In this document: one piece after another, positions 8,710 through 17,595 of the stretch
Layout: every line of letters starts with the position of its first letter
How positions within the stretch are numbered: position 1 is the stretch's first letter
Assembly (NCBI RefSeq): GCF_000429425.1
Contig: NZ_AUBV01000004.1
Coordinates: 248,001-312,000 of the forward strand
Direction of reading: 5' to 3'
DNA from: Algoriphagus mannitolivorans DSM 15301
GTDB taxonomy: Bacteria > Bacteroidota > Bacteroidia > Cytophagales > Cyclobacteriaceae
DNA length: 64,000 nt
The notes under the pieces: generated by a model
Seen by the model: only the letters and a program-made list of their open reading frames with translations
What the model was told of the DNA's origin: nothing
Database searches by the model: none
Program-made: the position numbers and the translations under genes

Positions 8710-9318
8710 ATGATTCATTCCACTTTGGAATTTTTGGCTGAAGAAATAAACTCCTTTGTCAAGCTCAAAGTCGGGGACCCCTTGACCAAACGGGTCTATC
8801 TCTCCGGGGTCACCAATGAATCAGGAATAGCCATTCCGGATCAATCTCTAGGGCTTTCATTAATCAATATTGAAGAAGAGCGAACCAATAAAGAGCAGCA
8901 AAGCAAATTCATCAACTCAGTGGGGAAAGTTGAAAAGCGGAATCCTGAAATTCAGCTGAATCTGTATGCCCTGATCACTGCCAATTTTCAAAACAAACCC
9001 AACCTCACCCAGACCGAAGACTACTCGGAAGGCCTGAAGCAGCTAAGCTACGCGATCGCATTTTTTCAAAGCAAAAATGTCTTCACTCAGGAAAACAGTC
9101 CTGCCATGGCAAGCTTTGATCCGAAGCTTAAAAAGATAATTGTTGAGCTATACAGCTATTCTTTTGAGCAACTCTATAATTTCTGGTCAGTGGTGGGTGC
9201 CAAATACCTACCCAGTGTCCTCTACAAGATCAAGACGATCCAAATTCAGGAAAATGCCCTTCAAGAAAGCGGAGAGCCTATTGAGCAAATTTTTCACACT
9301 TCACTCCATAAGCTATGA
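8710..9318 (+). CDS. eCIS sheath-terminator/cap protein, DUF4255 (Pvc16/Afp16-like)
   Basis: 202 aa from ATG 8710. The N-terminal half has the DUF4255/Pvc16_N pattern: MIHSTLEFLAEEINSFVKLK, then a beta segment, then PEIQLNLYALITANF and later LKQLSYAIAFFQSKNVF. In Afp and PVC this protein caps the tube and sheath at the end away from the baseplate and fixes tail length together with the tape measure. It is the first gene of the operon and its stop overlaps the next start (ATGA at 9315-9318), implying translational coupling. Start evidence: the upstream in-frame TTG lies inside a -7-like box. Confidence 0.87.
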   Translation: MIHSTLEFLAEEINSFVKLKVGDPLTKRVYLSGVTNESGIAIPDQSLGLSLINIEEERTNKEQQSKFINSVGKVEKRNPEIQLNLYALITANFQNKPNLTQTEDYSEGLKQLSYAIAFFQSKNVFTQENSPAMASFDPKLKKIIVELYSYSFEQLYNFWSVVGAKYLPSVLYKIKTIQIQENALQESGEPIEQIFHTSLHKL

Positions 9319-10445
9319 ACATCATCTACACCAGACTTTTGGAATTGGGGATCCTCCACGACTACTTCCAGGACGGGAAAGCAAAAGACCTCCACCTCGC
9401 CCCGACTCAGGAAACGCTGTCCTTGTTCAAAAGCGGAAGAATGCTTTGGAGAGAAATCCCAGGTGGAATAGTGGTATTGTATAGATCTGAAAAGGATTTG
9501 ATTACCCCAGAAGTCCAACTTTCCGCCCCACTTGACTTTTACTTTTACCTCTACAGCTCCAATAGTTCTCAATTTTTCAATATTACAGACCTCAGCAAAG
9601 GCTCCAGAAAATATCAAAAAGGGGATCTTTTGGCCTTCAAAAACAACCCCAGCAATGCTTCTCAGAATGCCAACAGTCCAGAAAAAATCAGCTTGGACTT
9701 TTGGGATGGAGGAAGACCAAAAGTCTTTACCCAAAAAGTGAAGCTTGAACCGATTCCATCCAAAGTCATCCTACAGGTTAAAAATCCGGCAGGCCAAAAG
9801 ATCTCCTCGGGACCAGATCAAAATGGAAATCCGAAACCATTGGATTTGGAAATTATTCCGGATGATCAAGGAGAAATATCTTTTGAAATCAATCTACCAG
9901 GCCAGAACCAAGGGAATTACTCTTTTACGCTAAGGAACGCTGCCAATACGCAGGACCTTTGGAAGAAAGAGTATTTTCTGGCAGAGGATTCTTTGGGAAG
10001 TTTGGCCTTGGGCGTGGTTAAACTTTCCTATTTACCAGCTCCCGCTCATCTCTACGGTAGCAGGGAATATTACGCCTTGGACTTCAAGCGAAAATCCACC
10101 AAATGGACTTTTTTCATAGTAAGCCAAAATCAAAAAGTAGATCTATCCAGCGCCAACCTTTCCATTTTAGATAAAGGAAATCCCCCTGGATCTCCCTATT
10201 CGGTTTATAATTTTCAACGGGTAGGGGCATCTCCCAATGCAGATATCAAAATCAACAACAGCGACACCGTAGTATTCAAGTCTCAGGTACCCATTCCGTT
10301 TTTTGAAAGCCCAAAACTCAATTTGGAGCTTCGAAGAACTCCCGGCAACCGAGTGCTTTTTACCCATCTCCCTAATCCCTCCAGAAGTCATATTCCCAAA
10401 GTGGCTCCGGGAGAAGAAATCTCTGAAATCTATGTATTCATCTAA
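9315..10445 (+). CDS. Unassigned eCIS protein, candidate cap adaptor
   Basis: 376 aa, no signal peptide or membrane helix, predicted mostly beta. The first 90 residues (MNIIYTRLLELGILHDYF... SAPLDFYFYLYS) look like one unit. The middle (about 130-200) resembles a beta-sandwich with VILQVKNPAGQ and the pattern YSFTLRN. The end is again beta-rich. It matches no canonical Afp or PVC component that I recognise. Position between the cap gene and the sheaths, with a 4-nt overlap to the cap gene, suggests a partner at the distal end; a cap adaptor has been described in the Algoriphagus eCIS structure, and this gene is a reasonable candidate by position only. Confidence 0.68.
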   Translation: MNIIYTRLLELGILHDYFQDGKAKDLHLAPTQETLSLFKSGRMLWREIPGGIVVLYRSEKDLITPEVQLSAPLDFYFYLYSSNSSQFFNITDLSKGSRKYQKGDLLAFKNNPSNASQNANSPEKISLDFWDGGRPKVFTQKVKLEPIPSKVILQVKNPAGQKISSGPDQNGNPKPLDLEIIPDDQGEISFEINLPGQNQGNYSFTLRNAANTQDLWKKEYFLAEDSLGSLALGVVKLSYLPAPAHLYGSREYYALDFKRKSTKWTFFIVSQNQKVDLSSANLSILDKGNPPGSPYSVYNFQRVGASPNADIKINNSDTVVFKSQVPIPFFESPKLNLELRRTPGNRVLFTHLPNPSRSHIPKVAPGEEISEIYVFI

Positions 10446-10457
10446 TCCCAACTAAAT

Positions 10458-12173
10458 ATGGCAGAATTCAAAACCCCCGGGGTGTATATTCAGGAAATTT
10501 CCACCCTGCCAGCTTCCATAGTTCCGGTGGCTACTGCCATCCCAGCATTTATAGGCTATACCCGAAGCCGAATCCGGAACGGAACCACTTTCGGGGCAAA
10601 TATCCCAGTTCGCATTTCCTCTTACTTGGAGTATCAGGAGATTTTTGGAGAGTCTTTTTATGAGCTCTATCAGATTACTATTTCCGATGGTCCAAACTTT
10701 AGTGTCACCGATCCTACAGAATTTTCACCATACCTGATGACCTACCAAGTCTATCTCTATTTTGCAAATGGAGGCGGACCGTGTTGGATTGTATCGGTTG
10801 GATCCTATGTGACTACACCTACAGGAGATGACATCAATGTGGCAGATTTGCTCAATGGTCTCAAGGCCTTGGAAGAAGAAGATGAGCCCACACTTTTGGT
10901 CGTGCCGGAGGCAACCCAGCTTTCAGATATCAACAGAAAAAGCCTCCATGAGCAGATGCTTGCTCAATGTGCCAAACTTCAGGATCGCTTTGCCATTTTC
11001 GATGCCCTGCACTATGACGGAAATACCGTTGCCCAAGATGGAACTGCCTTTCGGGCCGAAGTTGGAAACTCGGATCTCAAATACGGGGCAGCTTATTACC
11101 CCGGGATGGAGACCATTTTGTATCGAAATTTCAATCCCAATGCCCTGACCATCACAGATAATCGCGGAGGTGCTGGAGCGGGTCCATTTCATCAAAAAAC
11201 TTTGGCAGAAATCGGCAATGGACAATCCTTTGCCACCGGCCGAATTACCATCTCTGATAATGACGAAATCGATGATGATAGCTTTAACATTGCGGGTGTT
11301 GTCGCTACTGAAGGAGCAGAATTTACCAAAGGAGCTGGGGTCGCGACCACGGCGGGAGCCTTGGAAACCTTCCTAAATGGTCAAGCGGATCTACCCTTTA
11401 CTTACCAGAGAAATGCAGGCGTTTTAAACCTTACGGCTAAAGCACCTGGGGAAGCGGGAGCTTCACTTGTTCTTACCTATACACCAAGCGGTGCCGCGGG
11501 AGCGAGCATTTCTGGGGGTGGAACTTTCTCCTGGTCAGCTCCAGACAAAACACTGTTTAATTCCATCCTTTCCTTTTTGAAATCCAAGCTCATGACTCTT
11601 TATCCATCTGCGTCCATGGCAGGGATTTTTGCCAGAGTGGATAGTCAAAGGGGAGTGTGGAAAGCACCGGCAAATGTGGATGTAAGATCCATCCTCAAAC
11701 CAGCAATCCCGGTGAGTCATGAGGATCAAGGTCTGCTGAATGTAGATGCTACCTCCGGAAAATCCATCAATGCCATTCGGTTTTTCTCAGGAAAAGGGAA
11801 TCTGGTTTGGGGTGCACGAACCTTGGCCGGCAATGACAATGAATGGAGATACGTACCTGTGCGCCGACTCTTCATTTTTATTGAAGAATCCATTAAAAAG
11901 GCCACCGAATTCGTGGTCTTCGAGCCAAACGATGCCAATACCTGGCTGAGGGTAAAAACCATGTGCGAAAACTTCCTGTCCAACCTTTGGAGAGAAGGTG
12001 CGCTGGCAGGCGCCAAGCCCGAACAAGCCTTCTTTGTGAGAGTGGGTTTAGGCCAAACGATGACTGCTCTGGACATTCTGGAAGGCCGAATGAATGTAGA
12101 AATCGGACTGGCGGCAGTAAGACCGGCGGAATTTATCATCCTGAAATTCTCCCATAAGCTTCAGGAATCTTAA
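10458..12173 (+). CDS. eCIS contractile sheath protein 1, with extra domain
   Basis: 571 aa, tail sheath family (Afp2-4/T4 gp18 class). It starts with FKTPGVYIQEISTLP, and the C-terminal core includes GIFARVDSQRGVWKAPAN, SINAIRFFSGKGNLVWGART and ILKFSHKLQES, which it shares nearly word for word with the next gene. Relative to that 481-aa paralogue it has an insertion of roughly 95 residues (about 262-357) with ALETFLNGQ and LTAKAPGEAGASLVLTY, resembling the beta domain of Mu-like phage sheaths. The sheath surrounds the inner tube in extended form and contracts to drive injection. It probably forms a minor or specialised ring; the shorter paralogue is the better candidate for the bulk sheath. 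Confidence 0.95.
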   Translation: MAEFKTPGVYIQEISTLPASIVPVATAIPAFIGYTRSRIRNGTTFGANIPVRISSYLEYQEIFGESFYELYQITISDGPNFSVTDPTEFSPYLMTYQVYLYFANGGGPCWIVSVGSYVTTPTGDDINVADLLNGLKALEEEDEPTLLVVPEATQLSDINRKSLHEQMLAQCAKLQDRFAIFDALHYDGNTVAQDGTAFRAEVGNSDLKYGAAYYPGMETILYRNFNPNALTITDNRGGAGAGPFHQKTLAEIGNGQSFATGRITISDNDEIDDDSFNIAGVVATEGAEFTKGAGVATTAGALETFLNGQADLPFTYQRNAGVLNLTAKAPGEAGASLVLTYTPSGAAGASISGGGTFSWSAPDKTLFNSILSFLKSKLMTLYPSASMAGIFARVDSQRGVWKAPANVDVRSILKPAIPVSHEDQGLLNVDATSGKSINAIRFFSGKGNLVWGARTLAGNDNEWRYVPVRRLFIFIEESIKKATEFVVFEPNDANTWLRVKTMCENFLSNLWREGALAGAKPEQAFFVRVGLGQTMTALDILEGRMNVEIGLAAVRPAEFIILKFSHKLQES

Positions 12174-12202
12174 AACCATTTTTCCACAAAATCCCAAAAA
12201 TC

Positions 12203-13648
12203 ATGTCCAATTACGCCACCCCGGGAGTCTATATCAAAGAAATTTCCACGCTCCCAGCATCCATTGCAGCAGTGGAAACGGCCATTCCGGCCTTTATAGG
12301 CCATACCCATATTGCAGGGCCATCCAATGGTCTCAGAGGAATCCCAACCCGGATCACTTCCATGCTGGAATACGAATCCTTATTTGGCTTTGCCAATCCC
12401 GAATCGATCACGGTATCCATCTCGGATACTTACACAGGAGAAAATAACCAGCCTGCCAAGCAGGTGGCCAGAAGTATTTCAGTGAGTCCGATTACCCAAA
12501 GTAGCTATGAAATGTACTACGCCCTTCGATTGTTTTTCGACAATGGGGGAGGCCCTTGTTTCATAGTTTCGGTCAATGACTTCACCGCTGCCCCAACGGT
12601 GGGAAATAGTACTACCGCAACAAGTTTGCTTGGCGGATTGGCTGCCTTGGAAAAAGTTGATGAACCAACATTGATCGTATTTCCGGACAAACTTTCTCTG
12701 GCAAATGCCAAATCTGTATATGACCAGGCCTTAGCCCAATGTGAAAAGCTCCAGGATCGATTTGTGATCATGGATGTAAAAACCAATACCGCCAATCCAA
12801 TTACCGACGCGGATAATTTCAGGAATACCGGAATCGGATCTGGAAGTTTAAAATACGGAGCTGCTTATTATCCCAACCTAAAAACGGCCCTGACCATTGG
12901 ATACAATTCCGGTTCTGTGACGATTAATCAAACTCATTCTTATATAGGTACGGGCACCTCAAATCCAGCCATCACCAATCCTGCAAATGGTTCGAATTTG
13001 GATGCCTTGTCGGCTTCAGACCCCAGTTTGCACAGATCAATTTTAGCTGCACTCGCCAAACAATACGCGACCGTATCCCCTTCAGGGGCCGTTGCGGGTG
13101 TTTTTGCAAGAGTCGATAGCCAAAGGGGAGTGTGGAAAGCTCCAGCCAATGTGGACATTCGGTCCATCATCGGTCCCGCAGTAAAAGTGACTCATGAGCA
13201 GCAGGCTAGCCTAAATGTAGATGCCTCTTCGGGGAAATCCATCAACGTGATTCGCTCCTTTACCGGTAAAGGAACCTTGGTCTGGGGCGCAAGGACTTTG
13301 GCTGGAAATGACAATGAATGGCGCTATGTCCCCGTCAGAAGGCTTTACATATTCATCGAAGAATCTGTAAAAAAAGCCACCGAATTCGTGGTCTTTGAGC
13401 CCAATGATGCCAACACTTGGCTTCGGGTAAAGACCATGATCGAAAACTTCCTTTCCAAATTATGGAGAGACGGGGCCTTGGCCGGAGCCAAGCCAGAGGA
13501 AGCCTTCTTTGTCAAAGTGGGACTTGGTCTGACCATGACTGCCCAGGATATTCTCGAAGGCCGGATGAATGTAGAAATCGGACTCGCCGCTGTGCGTCCA
13601 GCTGAATTCATTATCCTCAAATTCTCTCACAAACTCCAAGAATCATAA
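12203..13648 (+). CDS. eCIS contractile sheath protein 2
   Basis: 481 aa, second sheath paralogue. It shares the N-terminal motif TPGVYIKEISTLPASI and the C-terminal core (VFARVDSQRGVWKAPANVD, VWGARTLAGNDNEWRYVPVR, ILKFSHKLQES) with the upstream sheath, but lacks its inserted domain. Afp and PVC also encode more than one sheath protein, with one main polymer and others near the baseplate. It lies 29 nt downstream of sheath 1 in the same operon. The near-identical 3' halves of the two genes indicate duplication, perhaps with ongoing gene conversion. Confidence 0.95.
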   Translation: MSNYATPGVYIKEISTLPASIAAVETAIPAFIGHTHIAGPSNGLRGIPTRITSMLEYESLFGFANPESITVSISDTYTGENNQPAKQVARSISVSPITQSSYEMYYALRLFFDNGGGPCFIVSVNDFTAAPTVGNSTTATSLLGGLAALEKVDEPTLIVFPDKLSLANAKSVYDQALAQCEKLQDRFVIMDVKTNTANPITDADNFRNTGIGSGSLKYGAAYYPNLKTALTIGYNSGSVTINQTHSYIGTGTSNPAITNPANGSNLDALSASDPSLHRSILAALAKQYATVSPSGAVAGVFARVDSQRGVWKAPANVDIRSIIGPAVKVTHEQQASLNVDASSGKSINVIRSFTGKGTLVWGARTLAGNDNEWRYVPVRRLYIFIEESVKKATEFVVFEPNDANTWLRVKTMIENFLSKLWRDGALAGAKPEEAFFVKVGLGLTMTAQDILEGRMNVEIGLAAVRPAEFIILKFSHKLQES

Positions 13649-13678
13649 CCTTTTTCTGACATCTAAATCCCAAAAATC

Positions 13679-14113
13679 ATGGCAGTAGCATATCCAGTTT
13701 CCGTCTTTCATTTCCAGGTTGAATGGGGCGGTACGCGCATAGGATTCACAGAGGTATCCGGCCTCACCATCGAATTGCAAACCATTGACTACCGGGAGGG
13801 AAGCTCCTTGGAATATCATGTTTCCAAAATGCCGGGCATTCCTCAATACTCCAACATCACCTTGAAAAGAGGCGTGTTCAGAGCAGACAATGAGTTTTTC
13901 CAATGGCTCAATACCGTGAAGAAAAATAACATTGAGCGAAGAGATCTCACCATCAGCCTGCTCAATGAAGAGCACGAGCCCGTCATGGTCTGGAAAGTGA
14001 AAGAAGCCTTTCCATGTAAAGTTGAAGGTCCCACGCTGAATTCCACCGGCAATGAAGTGGCCATCGAAACCATCGAGCTCTGTCACGAAGGTTTAGGAAT
14101 CGAAACCCCTTAA
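13679..14113 (+). CDS. eCIS inner tube protein 1
   Basis: 144 aa, phage tail tube family (T4 gp19-like; Afp1/Pvc1 class). Typical features are the opening YPVSVFHFQVEWGG, GFTEVSGLTIELQTIDYREG, the turn around KMPGIPQYSNITLKRGVF and the closing AIETIELCHEGL. Hexameric rings of this protein stack to make the tube through which cargo is delivered. It starts 30 nt after sheath 2 and is followed 4 nt later by a second tube paralogue, so it is probably the main tube subunit. Confidence 0.95.
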   Translation: MAVAYPVSVFHFQVEWGGTRIGFTEVSGLTIELQTIDYREGSSLEYHVSKMPGIPQYSNITLKRGVFRADNEFFQWLNTVKKNNIERRDLTISLLNEEHEPVMVWKVKEAFPCKVEGPTLNSTGNEVAIETIELCHEGLGIETP

Positions 14114-14117
14114 ATAA

Positions 14118-14591
14118 ATGGCCCTGTTCTATCCCCCTACCGGATTTCACTTTTTAGTGCGGTTTGAAGGTCTTCTTCTCAAATATCCAGGATTCCCTGA
14201 TGTGGGATTTCAGGAAGTGGGAGGATTGAGCGTCGAAATCGCAGTGGAAGAGTATGCTGAAGGAGGAGAAAACAGATTCAAACACCGGATGCCCGGATCT
14301 GTGGGCTATGGTAATCTTTCCTTAAAACGTGGCATGCTTAGCGGATCTCCCGCGGCAAAATGGTTCAAAGATGAAGTGGAAGGATTTCAGTTTGAAGCCA
14401 ATGACATCACGGTCGTCCTCCTCAATGAGGATCATGTCCCCTTGCAAGCTTGGAATTTTCTGAATGCTTGGCCAGTCAAGTGGAGCATCGAAGGCCTCAA
14501 TGCAATGGAAAACACCTTAATGATCGAATCCATTGAGTTTGCCTACCAGTATTTCCGAAGAATTTCTCCAGGAGACCTCTTGCCTTTCTAG
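14118..14591 (+). CDS. eCIS inner tube protein 2 (Afp5-like, tube initiator)
   Basis: 157 aa paralogue of the previous tube protein, with the corresponding landmarks FHFLVRFEGL, VGFQEVGGLSVEIAVEEYAEG, KHRMPGSVGYGNLSLKRGML and MIESIEFAYQYF. In Afp and PVC, a second tube protein (Afp5 class) forms the ring that joins the main tube to the spike hub; the same role is inferred here from gene order, as the next structural genes are the LysM adaptor and VgrG. Spacing to tube protein 1 is 4 nt. Confidence 0.92.
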   Translation: MALFYPPTGFHFLVRFEGLLLKYPGFPDVGFQEVGGLSVEIAVEEYAEGGENRFKHRMPGSVGYGNLSLKRGMLSGSPAAKWFKDEVEGFQFEANDITVVLLNEDHVPLQAWNFLNAWPVKWSIEGLNAMENTLMIESIEFAYQYFRRISPGDLLPF

Positions 14592-14594
14592 CCT

Positions 14595-14750
14595 ATGCCT
14601 ATTCAAATCAATGAAATCCGAATCTCTGTGGAAGTCAATGCTTCCAATGAAACTCCGACTGGACAATCTAGTCCCAGCCCAAGTACAGACGCGATTATGA
14701 AAGGCATGCGTGAAATGGTCAAAATGATCAAAGAAAAAAACGAACGATAA
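14595..14750 (+). CDS. Small eCIS protein, DUF5908-like (Afp6 position)
   Basis: 51 aa, beginning MPIQINEIRISVEVNAS and ending in a helical tail MKGMREMVKMIKEKNER, joined by a Ser/Pro/Thr linker. A short protein of this form (DUF5908) sits between the second tube gene and the LysM gene in many eCIS clusters, the position of Afp6. The N-terminal beta strand may add to a baseplate sheet while the helix packs elsewhere; this is inference. The reading frame is tightly packed, 3 nt after the tube gene and 6 nt before the LysM gene, which strongly supports that it is real despite its size. Confidence 0.82.
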   Translation: MPIQINEIRISVEVNASNETPTGQSSPSPSTDAIMKGMREMVKMIKEKNER

Positions 14751-14756
14751 AATCAA

Positions 14757-15548
14757 ATGGCGCTAAAAGACATTTTTTCTCCTCTTGGTGGTCTGGAAAA
14801 ACTGAAGATCACGGCATTCTCGGATGTGACTTACGAAACTTCCACAGAAACCTATGTGGTCATGTATAATCCTACGGCCTATAGTCAGGAGGTAAAAAAT
14901 AAGTGGATCCCGGAGGAAGGTCTTGCGGATGGAGCCCAAACTCAGTTCAAATCCAATCAGTCTGACTCTGCTTCCTTTGAATTTTTGTTCGATGCTACCC
15001 TGACCTCCCCTCCCGGGAATGATGTCCCCGGAGATGTCAATCTATCTTATTTGGGAGACAGCAAACCGAATCTGGAGAAAATCAGTGGTAATAAAGCCAA
15101 TGCAGTGGACATTATCAGAGAGGACAAACATGTGGACAGGGCAATCCAGAAATTTCTCGAAATCACCCAAAAAGTCCAGTCCTCCACGCACAGCCCCAAT
15201 TACCTTCAAATCAACTGGGGAGCCTTTCAGTTTCGTGGGGTCTTGGAAAAAGCCACCATCAATTACAAGCTCTTCAATTCCTCCGGACTTCCCATCCGGG
15301 CAACCGTATCTGCAAGTTTTAAGCAAAGCATCTCCCGTCGGGAACAGGCCGCCGAGGCAGGAAGAACCTCCCCAGACCTTACCCATGTGAGAGTAGTCAA
15401 AGCCGGAGACACCCTACCTGTCATGTGTAAAAGGGTCTATGGCTCTTCGGAATTATATCTGGAAGTGGCCCGGGTCAATAAGCTTAAGAATTTCAGAAAG
15501 CTTGAGATCGGACAAGAATTGTTTTTTCCACCCATTTCTAAATCCTAA
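14757..15548 (+). CDS. eCIS tube/baseplate adaptor with LysM domain (Afp7-like)
   Basis: 263 aa. The N-terminal 180 residues match the CIS tube-protein adaptor domain (MYNPTAYSQEVKNKW, SFEFLFDATL, then LQINWGAFQFRGVLEKATINY). The C-terminal 50 residues form a LysM domain: VRVVKAGDTLPVMCKRVYG followed by VARVNKLKNFRKLEIGQELFFPP. This matches Afp7/Pvc7 and, more distantly, T4 gp53, which link tube, hub and wedges. In this setting LysM is a structural baseplate module rather than a wall-binding one. It is 6 nt from the upstream gene and 3 nt from VgrG. Confidence 0.93.
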   Translation: MALKDIFSPLGGLEKLKITAFSDVTYETSTETYVVMYNPTAYSQEVKNKWIPEEGLADGAQTQFKSNQSDSASFEFLFDATLTSPPGNDVPGDVNLSYLGDSKPNLEKISGNKANAVDIIREDKHVDRAIQKFLEITQKVQSSTHSPNYLQINWGAFQFRGVLEKATINYKLFNSSGLPIRATVSASFKQSISRREQAAEAGRTSPDLTHVRVVKAGDTLPVMCKRVYGSSELYLEVARVNKLKNFRKLEIGQELFFPPISKS

Positions 15549-15551
15549 GCC

Positions 15552-17312
15552 ATGCCTCTTGTACCTGTAAAAAGCGATACCCTTCTAAGTGCAACCACCT
15601 TCGAAATCTTTTCTGAAGGGGAATTGGTGCCGCCGGAAATCGGATATGCCTCCATTACAGTTCAGAAGGCCATCAATAGAATCCCGAGTGCAAGACTAGT
15701 CCTTTTCGATGGGGATGTGACGGAGGGAGATTTTTCGGTCAGTGCAGGAGAGCTTTTTGTGCCGGGAAAAAGCATTGAAATCAAAGCCGGATATAACGGG
15801 GAAAGCAAATCAATTTTTAAAGGCACCGTCATCCGCCATGGAATTGAGATCCTAGAGGGCAATACCAGCAAACTTGTAATCGAACTCAAAGACCCAAGCG
15901 TAAAGCTTACGGTAGGGCGGAAAAACAAATACTTTTTTGATTCCAAAGACTCAGAAATCCTCGAAGAAATCATCAACGGATATTCCGGAATCAGCGCAGA
16001 AGTCGAAGATACCCCTACGACCCATGCTTCCATGGTCCAGTACTATGTCACCGATTGGGATTTTTTGCTGACAAGAGCTGAGATCAACGGAAAGTTGGTC
16101 TTTGTGGAAGATTCCAAGGTTGTAATCAAGAAACCTGAAGTCAGCGCAGACCCAAAATTAGACTTAGCCTTTGGGGAAAATGTGGTAGAATTCCAGGCTG
16201 AAATGGATGCCAGAAGACAATATGCTACCAGCAAAGGCTTCAGTTGGGACAAAGCCAATCAGGAATTGAAGGAAGTCGAAGCCAGTGATCCGGGTCTCGA
16301 TATTCATGGAAACTTTAGTCCCACAGAGCTGGCTGACATTATCGGCTTAAGCGATTTCCGCCTTCAGCACATCGGCGCCTTGGACAATACTGAATTGCAG
16401 GCCTGGACAGACGCTTCTTTACTGAGAAGCAGGCTTTCAAAGATCCAGGGAAGCATTAAAGTCACCGGCACCAATCAGATCAAGCCCGGGGATTTGGTCA
16501 AATTGGATGGATTCGGAGAACGATTCAACGGAAAGGCTTTTGTGTCCTCCGTTTACCATGAAGTGACTAACCAGTCTGGTTGGTTTACTCACTTGGGCAT
16601 CGGTTTGGAGCCGAAGTTCATCTCAGAGGTTTTTGATGACATATTAGACCGTCCTGCCGCCGGAATCATTCCTGCGATTAAAGGCCTGCACGTAGGAAAA
16701 GTAACCAGCCTCGAGGATCCGGATGGTGAACATCGGGTGAGAATTTTTATTCCGGTCATCGAGCCGAGTTCTGAAGGAATTTGGGCACGGATGGCTTCTC
16801 CGGATGCAGGTGGAGGTGATGCCGCCAGAGGAATGTTTTTTATGCCCGAAGTAGATGACGAAGTCATTGTCGGCTTCATCAATGAAGATCCGAGAGATCC
16901 CGTGATTTTGGGAAAGCTATACAGCTCCGCAAAACCTGCTCCTTTCGAACAAACCGAAGACAATTTCCAAAAAGGGCTTGTCACCAAAACCGGACTCAAA
17001 CTGGTATTTGACGATGAAGTCAAATCCATTTCTCTGGAAACTCCAAATGGTAACAAAATGACCATTTCTGATGAAGAAAAGGGCTTTGTGCTGGAGGATG
17101 AAAACGGAAATAAAGTAGTCCTGAATTCTGATGGAGTCCAGTACGAATCCTCCAAAGATTTTATCATCAAGGCCTCTGGAGATGTAAAAATTGAAGGAGT
17201 CAATATAGAAATCAAAGCTTCGGCTGAATTGAAAGCCGAAGGAGGCGCAGGGGCGGAGTTTTCCTCCTCTGGAGCTACTAATGTCAAAGGTTCACTAGTG
17301 CAAATCAATTAA
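15552..17312 (+). CDS. eCIS spike hub, VgrG-like (Afp8)
   Basis: 586 aa. Domain order: T4 gp27-like hub (residues about 1-370, including SIEIKAGYNGESKSIFKGTVIRH read as the first hub barrel), gp5 OB fold (about 375-465, with GEHRVRIFIPVIEP, GMFFMPEVDDEVIVGFINEDP and RDPVILGKLYSS), then a C-terminal triple beta-helix (about 475-586, repeats like NKMTISDEEKGFVLEDENGN). This is the complete VgrG architecture without a C-terminal effector extension. A trimer forms the membrane-piercing spike at the tube end and carries the PAAR tip encoded next. The length is within the normal range. Confidence 0.95.
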   Translation: MPLVPVKSDTLLSATTFEIFSEGELVPPEIGYASITVQKAINRIPSARLVLFDGDVTEGDFSVSAGELFVPGKSIEIKAGYNGESKSIFKGTVIRHGIEILEGNTSKLVIELKDPSVKLTVGRKNKYFFDSKDSEILEEIINGYSGISAEVEDTPTTHASMVQYYVTDWDFLLTRAEINGKLVFVEDSKVVIKKPEVSADPKLDLAFGENVVEFQAEMDARRQYATSKGFSWDKANQELKEVEASDPGLDIHGNFSPTELADIIGLSDFRLQHIGALDNTELQAWTDASLLRSRLSKIQGSIKVTGTNQIKPGDLVKLDGFGERFNGKAFVSSVYHEVTNQSGWFTHLGIGLEPKFISEVFDDILDRPAAGIIPAIKGLHVGKVTSLEDPDGEHRVRIFIPVIEPSSEGIWARMASPDAGGGDAARGMFFMPEVDDEVIVGFINEDPRDPVILGKLYSSAKPAPFEQTEDNFQKGLVTKTGLKLVFDDEVKSISLETPNGNKMTISDEEKGFVLEDENGNKVVLNSDGVQYESSKDFIIKASGDVKIEGVNIEIKASAELKAEGGAGAEFSSSGATNVKGSLVQIN

Positions 17313-17315
17313 GCT

Positions 17316-17594
17316 ATGCCCCCAGCAGCAAGAGTCGGAGATACAACAAATCATGGCGGAACGGTCGTTGGGCCAGGAAAGCCCACTGTCATGATCGGAG
17401 GAATGCCTGCGGCGGTATTAGGAGATAATCATGTATGCTCCTTACCTCCCAATGCGCATCAGCCTACTGCCAGTCCTTTCATAATGGGAAGTGCAACAGT
17501 GCTGATCGGTGGGATGCCAGCCTTAAGAGTTGGGGATTCCTGTGTTTGTGGGGCAGCGGTAATAGTGGGGGAACCCACAGTAATGATAGGATAA
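17316..17594 (+). CDS. PAAR-repeat spike tip protein
   Basis: 92 aa, a free-standing PAAR protein without extension. It shows the repeated GGMPA(A/L) turns, MPPAARVGDTTNHGGTVV at the start, and a second half beginning VLIGGMPALRVGDSCVC, with the His and Cys residues (NHGG, NHVCSLPPNAH, CVCG) that bind the metal at the cone apex. It sharpens the VgrG spike. It lies 3 nt after VgrG and 1 nt before the gp25 gene. With no fused toxin domain here, cargo is likelier to be carried in the tube lumen. Confidence 0.95.
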   Translation: MPPAARVGDTTNHGGTVVGPGKPTVMIGGMPAAVLGDNHVCSLPPNAHQPTASPFIMGSATVLIGGMPALRVGDSCVCGAAVIVGEPTVMIG

Positions 17595-17595
17595 G

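Noticed and set aside
15042-15386. Antisense frame (114 residues) opposite the LysM gene
   Set aside because: It overlaps a well-supported structural gene, and its composition is that of a shadow frame.
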